Source of the DNA: Caballeronia sp. TF1N1
GTDB taxonomy: Bacteria > Pseudomonadota > Gammaproteobacteria > Burkholderiales > Burkholderiaceae
DNA: 64,000 nt
Assembly (NCBI RefSeq): GCF_022878925.1
Contig: NZ_CP084628.1
Coordinates: 868,001 to 932,000 of the forward strand
Reading direction: 5' to 3'
Part shown: piece after piece, positions 43,561 to 52,140 of the stretch
How the letters are laid out: the number at the start of each line of letters is the position of its first letter
Numbering within the stretch: the stretch's first letter is position 1
Program-made: the position numbers and the translations under genes
Notes under the pieces: generated by a model
What the model was told of the DNA's origin: nothing
The model's input: the letters and a program-made list of their open reading frames with translations, nothing else
The model's database searches: none

Positions 43561-44091
43561 ATGAAGTCAATGCGTTCCTTGACACGCGCCCCGAAAATCG
43601 CGCTGCTTGCGGCGTGCGGCGCGGTCGTGAGTGCATCGCTCGCGGTGTTCGCGGCGGACCTCTCGCCGATCTCGGACTTCGGTCCTTCGGAGCCGGGCTT
43701 CGGCGGGCAGACGGCGCGTGTCAATCAGGCGGGCGCGGGCAATCGCATCGTCGGCGTGCAGGCAGGGCAGAACGTGTTGCTCGCCAATCAGGCGGGCGTG
43801 GCGAACGCCGCCGCAACGGCGCAGGCAGGCAACGACAACTGGACGGCGCTTTCGCAGTCGGGCAGCGGCAACCAGTACGCCGGTTATCAGGCCGGAACGA
43901 ACAACCGCTCGGTCACGGTGCAGAGCGGCAGCGGTAATGCAGCAGCGGTCACGCAGATCGGTTCCTCGATGTCTTCGCAGGTGACGCAGTACGGCGCCGG
44001 CAACGAGGTTTCCATCCTGCAAAGCCGCAACGGCGCAGGCGTGTCTGTGACGCAGACGGGCGGCGCGAGGGCTTCGGTCCTTATGAAGTAG
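43561..44091 (+). CDS. csgB: CsgB-like curli nucleator (minor curlin)
   Basis: 176 residues with a signal peptide ending near FAA. After a short linker come about twelve curlin strand units of 10-12 residues ending in Gln (ARVNQ, VGVQ, LLANQ, ATAQ, ALSQ and so on), the last one ending RASVLMK, positively charged as in E. coli CsgB. GGAGGAGACTGAA precedes the ATG. It starts 24 bases after csgG. It nucleates the major subunit at the surface. Confidence 0.87.
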   Translation: MKSMRSLTRAPKIALLAACGAVVSASLAVFAADLSPISDFGPSEPGFGGQTARVNQAGAGNRIVGVQAGQNVLLANQAGVANAAATAQAGNDNWTALSQSGSGNQYAGYQAGTNNRSVTVQSGSGNAAAVTQIGSSMSSQVTQYGAGNEVSILQSRNGAGVSVTQTGGARASVLMK

Positions 44092-44180
44092 GTGCCTGAA
44101 CGCCATGGTCGAGTGCCAGGGTGAGAGGAGACCGCGGTAACGCAGTAAGGTGTGATGCAGGGAGTAGGTGGAGTCGTGCC

Positions 44181-44204
44181 GGCTGACGGTAGGGGCCGTC
44201 AGCC
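44181..44204 (+). other. Hairpin between csgB and csgA
   Basis: GGCTGACGG (44181-44189) and CCGTCAGCC (44196-44204) form a perfect 9-bp stem with a six-base loop. There is no T-run. It lies in the 165-base gap and 52 bases before the csgA start. Confidence 0.6.
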
Positions 44205-44256
44205 GTTAGGGTGACTAATCGAAGTACTCAAAATATCAAATCAACGAGGCATAAAA

Positions 44257-45528
44257 ATGAAAGTCAAGGCATCTATCATCGCTATGGGTCTGGCAGCACT
44301 GGCATCGACGGCAGCTTTCGCCGACAACTCGTCGGTAGGCGAAAAAGCCTTCGTGACGCAGATCGGCGCCGGCAACACGGCTACCGTGACGCAGACGGCA
44401 TCGAGCAACGACACGGTCAATGCTCTGCAAAGCGCGAACAACGCGCAAGCTACTGTCACGTCGTCGAACGGCTCGAACAACGACACCGACATCAAGCAAC
44501 TGAGCGGCGCGGCGAACTCGAAGCTCGGCGCGACGGTCACGCAAGACGGCGCACACAGCGAAACCACCCGCATCTCGCAGAACGGCACGAACTCGACGGC
44601 CAACGTAACGCAAACCAACGCGTCGCAAGACAAGGACACCGTCAACCAATACGGCGCCAACAGCAAGTCGACGATCTCACAAACGGGCGGCGGCTCGAAC
44701 ACCGTCACCATCAATCAAGGTTCGACGCTTGGCAAGATCGACGGCGGCGAAGCCACCGTGACGCAGTCGGCCACGATCGGCAACACGGTGAAGATTTCGC
44801 AAGACCGTGACCACGGCAAGGCCGTGGTGCAAACCACGGGCGGCGGCTACAACGACACGACCGTGACGCAAACGGGCGGCGTGACCGACACGTCGGTTCA
44901 GCAAAACAACGAATACGCCGACACGGTCAAGATCACGCAGAACGGCGCGGAAATCGCCAACGTCTCGTCGACCAACGGTGGCAACAACCACACGACCATC
45001 GACCAGAGCGGCGCCAACTTGCCGAACCTTGCAAGCGTGCATCAGATCAACGCGCAAAACGAGACGACCAACATCGTTCAGTCGGGCGCCGCGTTCAACA
45101 CCGCTTACGTCGATCAACTGTACGCTTCGAACGACCACGCGACCGTCGTCCAGACCGGCAGCAACAACACGGCTTCGGTTGCACAGCGCTTCGGCGGCGG
45201 CAACACGGCAAGCTCGCTGCAACTCGGCTCGTCGAACAAGGCCGATCTGACGCAGGACAGCGCGGGTGAATCGAACATCGTGTCGTCGCAAATCGGCGAT
45301 CTGAACACGGCGAAGGCTTCGCAGTCGGGCTCGTATGAAGACTTGCTGCTGACGCAAGCGGGCTTCGGCAACGTCGCGACCTCGTCGCAAACGGGCGCCA
45401 ACAACGTCGGCGTGATCACGCAGATTGGCCTGGGCAACAACGCATCGGTGACGCAAGCTGGCTACGGCAACACGGCTGTCGTGACGCAAACGGGCACGGG
45501 CAACAAGGCGACCATCGCACAGAAGTAA
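44257..45528 (+). CDS. csgA: CsgA-like major curlin, enlarged (about 33 strand units)
   Basis: 423 residues; E. coli CsgA has 151. A signal peptide ends at AAFA (residue 22). The rest is a continuous series of about 33 units of 10-16 residues, most ending in Gln, with the pattern T-G-x-G-N-x-A-x-V-T-Q best kept at the C-terminal end (units such as IGLGNNASVTQ and AGYGNTAVVTQ). Two units make one beta-arc rung, giving about 16 rungs rather than five. Composition is Asn/Thr/Gly/Gln-rich with very few Arg and no Cys. GAGG precedes the ATG. No csgC or csgD is nearby. Confidence 0.88.
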   Translation: MKVKASIIAMGLAALASTAAFADNSSVGEKAFVTQIGAGNTATVTQTASSNDTVNALQSANNAQATVTSSNGSNNDTDIKQLSGAANSKLGATVTQDGAHSETTRISQNGTNSTANVTQTNASQDKDTVNQYGANSKSTISQTGGGSNTVTINQGSTLGKIDGGEATVTQSATIGNTVKISQDRDHGKAVVQTTGGGYNDTTVTQTGGVTDTSVQQNNEYADTVKITQNGAEIANVSSTNGGNNHTTIDQSGANLPNLASVHQINAQNETTNIVQSGAAFNTAYVDQLYASNDHATVVQTGSNNTASVAQRFGGGNTASSLQLGSSNKADLTQDSAGESNIVSSQIGDLNTAKASQSGSYEDLLLTQAGFGNVATSSQTGANNVGVITQIGLGNNASVTQAGYGNTAVVTQTGTGNKATIAQK

Positions 45529-45553
45529 GCATCGCGGTTCTTGCAGTACCTTG

Positions 45554-45585
45554 CGGGCGGCTCATGCGGGAGCCGCCCGTTTTTT
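45554..45585 (+). terminator. Intrinsic terminator of the curli locus
   Basis: GGGCGGCTC (45555-45563) pairs with GAGCCGCCC (45570-45578), plus an outer C-G pair, followed by TTTTTT. It ends the csg transcript 26 bases after the csgA stop. Confidence 0.93.
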
Positions 45586-45604
45586 ATTTGCGTGTCTTAT
45601 TGCG

Positions 45605-47635
45605 TTACGCGCCTTGCCCCGGGAAAGGCACGAAGGCGGCGCTGCAATCGACCGGGCCTGACGTGCCCGTGTTGGTCGAACGCGTGACCGTCACGCTGCC
45701 GGCGGTCTGAAAGGGCAGATTCGTTCCATCCGCGCCAATGGCAATAAGCGCATCCGACACGGCGAAGCCAGCCGGCGCCATATCCGCGATAACGTTGTTG
45801 AGCGAAATCACGAGCGGATTCACGACCGGCGGATTCGGCACACCCGCCGTGCCGCCGGACCATCCGGAGCCTTGCATGATGGGACTTGCCGAATTGAAGC
45901 CCTGAAACGTATAGCTCGATGCATTCACGATACGCACGCCATCGAGCGCGATGCCCTGCATGTTCGGATAAAGGCCGCCATTCTTCGTCGCGCTGTAATA
46001 CGGCGAGAAGATGAGTGCCTGCGGGTTGCCGTCCGGCGACGACGAAGGCGTGCGGATGCAAATGTTCGAATAGCGGATGTTCGAGATCAGTCTGCTGCGG
46101 CTCCAGTCCGACTTGATGCGCAGGCCGTTATCCGCGCCGTCGATCGCGAGATCGTAGACATTGACGTTGCTCACGCTCGGCAAGACGCCGTTCACCGCGA
46201 CGACATCCGGATTGGCCGCGCCGTTGTCGGTGCCAGCGGTTTCGCTGCCGATCGACATGCCGTGGCCTTCGTAGAAGTGACTATGCGCAACGGTGAGGTT
46301 ATAGGTCCGGCCGTTGACCGTGCCCGTGCCGCCCTTGATCGCCATGTTGTCGTCGCCGGTGCGGATGAACGAATAGGCGATCAGGATGTTGCTCGCGTCC
46401 CCCGCGAGCCTGCCGGGATTGCCCGCATTGCTCGTGATGACGCCCGAACTGCCGGGATCGATGCCGTCGGTGTTCTTCGCGGTGGCGGGGCTATACGGCA
46501 TGCCGAGATAGTTCGTCATGGCTTCATAGGCGGCCGTCGGCGTGTAGATCTTGACGGCCCATGCCGTGAAGCCGTCGATGCCGCTCGGCACCACATGGAA
46601 CTTCGGCGCATTCTGCAACGTCACGCGGTACAACGTGAAATTGCGCCCGTTGCTGATCTGCACGAGGCGCGGATTGTTCTGCGCCTGATTCAGCACCTTG
46701 TTGGCCTTCCAGCCGATGTCCCACCAGCTCATGGTGGTGCCGTCGGGGCGTTTGAGCAGATTCGGGTCGTTCGGCACGCTGCTCACGAGGGGACTGCCGC
46801 CGCGCCCGTCGATGACACCGTCGCCCATCACCGCGACATTGGCGACCTTGCTCGCGTTGATGAGCGCGAGACAGCCGTTGTCGCTCGCGGTGATGACGCC
46901 GCAACTCGCCGTCCCCTTGGTCTTGTCGTACTGACGCGGGTCGCGCGACGCGAAGAGCGTGACGCCCTGATCGATCCACAAGGTGATGCCGGTCGGCATG
47001 GTCAGCGCGCCTGCGAGAAACGCGTTCGCGCCGCCCGATCCGGCCATTAGATGCACGGCCTTGTTGGTCGCGAGACTCGTGCTCGACTTGTTCGCGCAGT
47101 CGTTGAGCGCGGCCTGAATGCGCGCGGTGTCGGGCGCGGTGTCGGTGGCGTCGGCGCTTTCGGGCAGGAGGCCGTTTGGCAGCGCGGAGAGCGTGGCGGG
47201 CAGTTCCTTGCAGACTTGCGCGGCGGTGGGCAACGACGGTTCGGGCGGCAATGCGGCGTCGTAGAGCGTCGTGCCGACCTTGAAGCCTGCGGGCGGCGTG
47301 ACGACGGCCGAGTCACTGGCGGGCGCGGCATCGGACGCGGTTTGCGCAGGCGTGGCGTCTGAGGCGGCTGGCGCCGGTGTAGCGGTCGATGCAGGAATAG
47401 CTGCCGATGCAGGCGCAGCCGCCGAAGCCGCTGAAGCCGCTGAAGCCGCTGAAGCCGCCGAAGCCGCCGGTGCTTCGCCGTTATTCTCGACCGCCGCGTT
47501 TGTCGGCGTGGACGAAGAGCCGCCGCAAGCGCCGAGCGCGAACACCGTCGTAACCGATGAAAGCCACGCGGCCGCGATCCGCGACGGACTGCTCTTGGTT
47601 TCTCTCTTTGAACTGCTGTGGATGCAATTTCTCAT
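45605..47635 (-). CDS. GH28 (polygalacturonase-like) lipoprotein
   Basis: 676 residues. The N-terminus carries a signal with a lipobox ending GAC (residue 37), then an Ala/Ser/Pro linker with tandem AAS repeats to about residue 110. The GH28 catalytic marks are present in order: NTDGIDP, GDDNMAIK, the GHGMSIGSE block and RIKSDW, so the enzyme should be active on polygalacturonate or a related pectin polymer. It would be anchored to the membrane and face the periplasm or outside. Convergent with the curli locus. Uronate and KDG uptake genes elsewhere in the window fit its products. Confidence 0.87.
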   Translation of the reverse strand: MRNCIHSSSKRETKSSPSRIAAAWLSSVTTVFALGACGGSSSTPTNAAVENNGEAPAASAASAASAASAASAAAPASAAIPASTATPAPAASDATPAQTASDAAPASDSAVVTPPAGFKVGTTLYDAALPPEPSLPTAAQVCKELPATLSALPNGLLPESADATDTAPDTARIQAALNDCANKSSTSLATNKAVHLMAGSGGANAFLAGALTMPTGITLWIDQGVTLFASRDPRQYDKTKGTASCGVITASDNGCLALINASKVANVAVMGDGVIDGRGGSPLVSSVPNDPNLLKRPDGTTMSWWDIGWKANKVLNQAQNNPRLVQISNGRNFTLYRVTLQNAPKFHVVPSGIDGFTAWAVKIYTPTAAYEAMTNYLGMPYSPATAKNTDGIDPGSSGVITSNAGNPGRLAGDASNILIAYSFIRTGDDNMAIKGGTGTVNGRTYNLTVAHSHFYEGHGMSIGSETAGTDNGAANPDVVAVNGVLPSVSNVNVYDLAIDGADNGLRIKSDWSRSRLISNIRYSNICIRTPSSSPDGNPQALIFSPYYSATKNGGLYPNMQGIALDGVRIVNASSYTFQGFNSASPIMQGSGWSGGTAGVPNPPVVNPLVISLNNVIADMAPAGFAVSDALIAIGADGTNLPFQTAGSVTVTRSTNTGTSGPVDCSAAFVPFPGQGA
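47421..47465. repeat. Five tandem 9-bp repeats inside the GH28 gene
   Basis: Units GCCGAAGCC and GCTGAAGCC, five in a row, encode the AAS linker repeats of the GH28 lipoprotein. Loss or gain of a unit would keep the frame and change linker length. Confidence 0.8.
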
Positions 47636-47902
47636 GCTTAGGTCAAAGCCTCGTTGTTTGAATACGTCATCCGAGGGAGAACGCTGCCCGATGTCATCCG
47701 ATAAGGCGGCGCAATCCTCTCATGTGGTCGTACAACTTCGAGGAGAATCTTAGCGATCCGAATCAAGAGAGATACTTGGGTTTGTCCCTTAAGCCATTTA
47801 TAAGAAAAACATAAGAATCGCCGGCGAATTTGTCTTCGAAATTGCCGGTTGAATCGGTTTCAACGTAAGCGCGTCCTGGCTGGCGGGTACGGAGAAGACC
47901 CG

Positions 47903-48601
47903 TCAACTGCTAGAAGGCATTAAAAACCGGTCGACGATATCCACGATCTGCGCGCGCTTGGCCACGAGAAACGCTTCGGCTTTCATGTCGATATCGAACA
48001 GCGTGCCGAAGGTGTGCTGATTCGCGATGCAGAAAAAAGCCAGGCTGCTGATGGTCATGTGCACGTCCTTCGCGCTGACATCGCGGCGAAATACGCCTTG
48101 CTCGCGGCCGCGTTCGAGGATGGCGTCGAGCAGGCGAATGATGCCCTGATTGCTCTCGCGCACCACGCCCGATTTCGCGAGGAATGCGCCGCCTTCTATG
48201 TTCTCGCTTGCCACGAGCCGCACGAAGCTCGGATGGCTCACGTAATAATCGAACGTGAAGGCGCAGATTTGCGCGAGCGCTTCGCGTGGCGGCATGTTGG
48301 CGTCGCCGAGCGCTTCTTCCTCGCGACGGATGCGCTGATACGCCGCTTCGAGCGTCGCGATATACAGTTTCTCTTTTGAATCGAAGTAGTAAAAGACGAG
48401 CCGTTTGGTGAGTCCGACGCTTTGCGCGACGTCTTCCACGCGCGTGGAGGCGAAACCGTTTTGAGCGAACGCTTCGGCGGCGGCTTCGAGCAAGGCCGCT
48501 TTCGTGCGTTCGGCGTCGCGTTGTTTAGGCTTGATCATGCGGCGAGGCTTCGAGTCGGTGAGAGACGCGATTGTATGCTCAACATGTTCCGTCGCCGTCA
48601 T
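47903..48601 (-). CDS. TetR-family regulator
   Basis: 232 residues. The helix-turn-helix lies at about 32-78 (AFAQNGFASTRVEDVAQSVG, then LTKRLVFYYFDSKEKLY). The C-terminal domain resembles that of the TetR protein at 56230-56895 (both with F-E/D-YY-x-x-HP-x-F and SEN-x-x motifs), so the two are paralogues. Divergent from the porin gene by 88 bases, which is its likely target. Ligand unknown. Confidence 0.87.
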   Translation of the reverse strand: MTATEHVEHTIASLTDSKPRRMIKPKQRDAERTKAALLEAAAEAFAQNGFASTRVEDVAQSVGLTKRLVFYYFDSKEKLYIATLEAAYQRIRREEEALGDANMPPREALAQICAFTFDYYVSHPSFVRLVASENIEGGAFLAKSGVVRESNQGIIRLLDAILERGREQGVFRRDVSAKDVHMTISSLAFFCIANQHTFGTLFDIDMKAEAFLVAKRAQIVDIVDRFLMPSSS

Positions 48602-48689
48602 TCGTGAAGACTTCGCGAGTTGGTGCTATGTTGCTGCCGGAGATACTTCCGTCAATAAGATTGCGCCAGTCAAAGGAGTGCAACACATC

Positions 48690-49808
48690 ATGAGACATCG
48701 TTTGATCAAAGCGGCAAGTATCCTGTTTTTATCGACAGGTTTTGCGTCGGGCGCGTATGCGCAATCCACGGTCACCATGTATGGCCGTCTCGATGGCGGC
48801 ATCGAATATCTGAACCACGTAGCGAACGGTCAAGGCGGCACGTCCTCGCGCTGGAGCGCCGAAGGCGGCGACTGGGGCACGAGCATGTTCGGGCTGAAAG
48901 GTATCGAAAATCTGGGCGGCGGCACGTCGGCCATCTTCACGCTCGAAACCGCCTTGCAGATCATGAACGGCACAACGGGCGGCGGACGCATGTGGTCGCG
49001 GCGCGCTTATGTGGGGCTGACTTCGAAAGAGTGGGGGCAATTGCAGGCCGGCCGTAATCTTTTCATCGATAGCGACGGCGTCTGGGAATTCGATCCCTTC
49101 GTGCAGCAGGCGGTGTCGTCGGCATCGCTCGTGAGAGGACGCAACTGGCAGCAAAGCAGCAATAACGTCGAATATCACAGCCCGGTGTTTCATGGCCTCG
49201 ACGTGCAGGGGCAGTATGCGTTCGGCAATCAGCCGGGCGCGTTCAACAAGGGCGCGACGGGCGAGTTCGGCCGCTCGGACGGCATCATGCTTACCTATCA
49301 TTCGTCGATGCTCGACGTGCGCGGCATCTACGATGAACTGCGCAGCGTGGATGGCCGGCTCGACAACATCTTCCAGGCGTCGCGCGAATACTTTGTCGGT
49401 GCAAACGTGAAGGTCGACAAGTTCAAGCTGCAGGCCGCGTACACGCACTACGCCGCGCCGGATTCGCCCGCAGGCGTGGCGGATAGCGCCGATCACTACT
49501 GGCTCGGCGCGACTTACCAGTGGACGCCGCAATGGGCCGTGACGGCCGCAGGCTTTTACATTCACGTGGGCGACGGCACGGGCGATACGGCGCACGATCC
49601 AGCCAGTCACGCGACGCTCTATGCGCTCGGCACGACCTACAACTTCACCAAGCGCACGTTCGTCTATGGCACGGTAGCCTACGTGCGCAACAGCGCGAAC
49701 GGCACGTTTTCGGTGTTCGCCACGCCGCGCGACACGACGCCCAGCACGAGCCCGCTCGCGGGAGAATCGCAAACGGGTGCGTATGTCGGCTTGATGCACA
49801 TCTTCTGA
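48690..49808 (+). CDS. Outer-membrane porin (Burkholderia OmpC/Gram-negative porin type)
   Basis: 372 residues. A signal peptide ends at AYAQS (about residue 25), followed by the family start TVTMYGRLDGGIEYL; repeated amphipathic strands and a C-terminal Phe (GLMHIF) are as expected for a 16-strand trimeric porin. AAGGAG lies nine bases before the ATG. It is divergent from a TetR gene, suggesting substrate-induced expression rather than a housekeeping porin. Substrate is not readable. Confidence 0.9.
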   Translation: MRHRLIKAASILFLSTGFASGAYAQSTVTMYGRLDGGIEYLNHVANGQGGTSSRWSAEGGDWGTSMFGLKGIENLGGGTSAIFTLETALQIMNGTTGGGRMWSRRAYVGLTSKEWGQLQAGRNLFIDSDGVWEFDPFVQQAVSSASLVRGRNWQQSSNNVEYHSPVFHGLDVQGQYAFGNQPGAFNKGATGEFGRSDGIMLTYHSSMLDVRGIYDELRSVDGRLDNIFQASREYFVGANVKVDKFKLQAAYTHYAAPDSPAGVADSADHYWLGATYQWTPQWAVTAAGFYIHVGDGTGDTAHDPASHATLYALGTTYNFTKRTFVYGTVAYVRNSANGTFSVFATPRDTTPSTSPLAGESQTGAYVGLMHIF

Positions 49809-49809
49809 T

Positions 49810-50556
49810 TCAGGCTTCGCGGCGCAACCAGTCTGCAAGACGCGTACGACCCAGACGCGCATCGGCGAGCGGCACGAGCGAATTTTCTTCGAGCGTGCCG
49901 CCGAAGTACGTGGCGTTTGTATCGACGACGACATCGCGCGTGTCATTCACCGCCTGCAGATAGCGCGATATCAATTCGTTCATGGGCGCGCGCTCCGGTC
50001 CGGCTATATCGAGCACGCCATTCAGTGGCGCGGTCAGCGCGATATCCGCGACGATGGCCGCCACGTCGTCCGCTGCAATCGGCTGAAATCGATGCGGCGA
50101 GAGACGCGTTTGGTCATCGCTCGTACAGACATCGGCGATGCCTTGCAGAAACTCGAAGAACTGCGTCGCGCGTACGATGGTGTAAGGCAAACCCGATTCG
50201 CGAATCAGCTTTTCCTGCTCGTCCTTTGCGCGAAAATAGCCGTTGTCCGGCATGCGATCCGTGCCGACAATCGACAACGCCACATGATGTTTCACGCCAG
50301 CGGCGTGCCCGGCTTCGATCAGGTTCATGGTCGACGTGCGGAAGAACGCCATCACGTCATCGGGCGCCCATGAAGGCGCGTTCGTTACGTCGATGACCGT
50401 ATGCGCGCCCGTCAACGCTTCCTTCAAGCCTTCGCCCGTGACGGCATTCACACCGCTGCGCGACGATGCGGCCAGTACATCGTGAGCCTGTGCGCGCAGA
50501 ATGGCGACTGCCTTCGCACCGATGAGCCCCGTTCCGCCAATAACGACAATCTTCAT
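49810..50556 (-). CDS. NmrA/NAD(P)H-binding SDR-like protein
   Basis: 248 residues. The nucleotide-binding motif KIVVIGGTGLIGAKA is at the N-terminus, then an atypical SDR fold (VIDVTNAPSWAPDD, YTIVRATQFFEFLQGIAD) close to the NmrA group, which often lacks the catalytic Tyr-Lys pair. It may sense redox state or reduce a small molecule. Convergent with the porin gene (one base between stops) and divergent from the MocR gene, which may control it. Confidence 0.82.
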   Translation of the reverse strand: MKIVVIGGTGLIGAKAVAILRAQAHDVLAASSRSGVNAVTGEGLKEALTGAHTVIDVTNAPSWAPDDVMAFFRTSTMNLIEAGHAAGVKHHVALSIVGTDRMPDNGYFRAKDEQEKLIRESGLPYTIVRATQFFEFLQGIADVCTSDDQTRLSPHRFQPIAADDVAAIVADIALTAPLNGVLDIAGPERAPMNELISRYLQAVNDTRDVVVDTNATYFGGTLEENSLVPLADARLGRTRLADWLRREA

Positions 50557-50661
50557 GTCCAGCCTCTTCAAGTGGATGAATGGTTGAAGCCATTGTGCAA
50601 GAATGATGGCTCACCCAGAAGGGACAAGATTCTCAAGATTGACTAGGCCATAGGATGCGTC

Positions 50662-52110
50662 ATGGCGTGGAACATGGAAATCGATCGGCGCGAGGAATTG
50701 CCGATCTATCTGCAGATTTGCGAGCGATTCAAGTCGGCTATCGCGGCGGGGCATTTGCGGCCCGGCGACCGCGTGCCCGCCTTGCGCGGCCTGGCGACGC
50801 AGCTCAACACCGCGCGCGGCACGGTGGAGTTGGCCTACAGCATCCTCGTCAACGAAGGCTATCTGCACATGCGCGGCGCGGCGGGTACGTTCGTATCGTC
50901 GTCGTTGCCTCCGTCGGCGACCGCTGCGCGATCGCGCAAGAGCCGTGACCGCGCGCTTGCGCCCGCGCAGCCTGCGCGTGCGGATGACATCGGCAACGAC
51001 GCGAAGCCGCTACGCCCCGGCCTGCCCGCGCTCGATGCCTTTCCGCGCAAGGTCTGGAGCAGGCTCGTGGCGTATCGCGCGAGAAGCGGCGATGTCGCCG
51101 CGCTCACCTATCCGGAACCAGCGGGCTATGGACCGTTGCGCGAGCACATTGCAACGTATGTCGGCTTGTCGCGCGGTGTGGAATGCTCGCCGGAACAGGT
51201 GTTCGTGACCAACGGCTATCGCGCGACGCTCGAACTCGTCTTGCGCGGCCTCGCTCGACCGGGCGACAGCGCGTGGTTCGAGGAACCGGGCTATCTGCTC
51301 GCGCGTAACTTTCTCATCGAAGCGGGACTGCGACTCGTGCCGGTGCGGGTCGATGACGAAGGTCTCGATGTCGAACGCGGCGTGGCGCTCGCGCCGGATG
51401 CGCGCTTTGCGTTCGTTACGCCATCGCATCAGAGTCCGCTTGGCGTCACGCTTTCGCTCGCGCGGCGCATGAAGCTGCTCGACTGGGCGAATCGCGCGGG
51501 AAGCTGGATCGTGGAAGATGATTACGACAGCGAGTTTCGCTACGTCGGGCGTCCGTTGCCGGCGTTGAAGAGCCTCGACCGGGATGATCGCGTGATTTAT
51601 TGCGGCACCTTCAGCAAGGTGCTGTTTCCCGGCTTGCGGCTTTCGTATGTGGTGGTGCCCGAGCGGGCCGTCGCGCGCTTCGGGCAATTGACGAGGAGCA
51701 CCAATGCGGGCTCGCCGTATCTATTGCAGGCGGCCGTGGCGGACTTCATCGCGCAAGGGCATTTCGCGCGGCATCTCAAGCGCATGCGTGCGTTGTACGA
51801 CGAGCGTCGCACCTTGCTTGCCGATGCGCTCGTGCAGGCGTTCGGGGCGAGGCTAAGCGTGGAGTTGCCCGCTGGCGGCATGCATTTGGTGGCCATCTTC
51901 AATGCGGGCCGCGACGGTCCCGTGGATGATCTCGCGGTCGCCGCGCGCGCCCGCGAGGCAGGGTTCGCGGTGATCGGTTTATCGGCGTGGTATCTGGGCA
52001 AACGCACGAAGCGCACGTTGAGTGGCCTCGTGCTCGGCTTTGCCAATGTCGGCACCGCAGCGGAAGCGTCGCGTCTTGCGCGCATGCTGAGGCGCGCGTT
52101 CGATGGCTAA
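50662..52110 (+). CDS. MocR-type (GntR-aminotransferase) regulator
   Basis: 482 residues. An N-terminal GntR winged helix (about 8-80, LPIYLQICERFKSAIAAG) is joined by an Ala/Arg-rich linker to a fold-type I aminotransferase domain. The PLP-binding Lys is in YCGTFSKVLFPGLRL, and EEPGYLLAR and DYDSEFRY are conserved, so the PLP site looks complete. MocR proteins use PLP or its adducts as effector. Divergent from the NmrA-like gene by 105 bases. Its stop lies in a triple 11-bp repeat shared with the convergent azoreductase gene. Confidence 0.88.
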   Translation: MAWNMEIDRREELPIYLQICERFKSAIAAGHLRPGDRVPALRGLATQLNTARGTVELAYSILVNEGYLHMRGAAGTFVSSSLPPSATAARSRKSRDRALAPAQPARADDIGNDAKPLRPGLPALDAFPRKVWSRLVAYRARSGDVAALTYPEPAGYGPLREHIATYVGLSRGVECSPEQVFVTNGYRATLELVLRGLARPGDSAWFEEPGYLLARNFLIEAGLRLVPVRVDDEGLDVERGVALAPDARFAFVTPSHQSPLGVTLSLARRMKLLDWANRAGSWIVEDDYDSEFRYVGRPLPALKSLDRDDRVIYCGTFSKVLFPGLRLSYVVVPERAVARFGQLTRSTNAGSPYLLQAAVADFIAQGHFARHLKRMRALYDERRTLLADALVQAFGARLSVELPAGGMHLVAIFNAGRDGPVDDLAVAARAREAGFAVIGLSAWYLGKRTKRTLSGLVLGFANVGTAAEASRLARMLRRAFDG

Positions 52111-52140
52111 AGCGCGATTAAAGCGCGATTAGAGCGCGAC
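52108..52140. repeat. Three tandem 11-bp repeats spanning two convergent stop codons
   Basis: TAAAGCGCGAT twice, then TAGAGCGCGAC. The first copy contains the MocR stop; the azoreductase stop lies at the junction of copies two and three. Confidence 0.8.

Noticed and set aside
43681..45525. Periodic sequence in csgB/csgA considered as CRISPR or tandem DNA repeat
   Set aside because: Periodicity is at the amino-acid level (10-12 residues), units are diverged in DNA, and there are no constant repeats with unique spacers.
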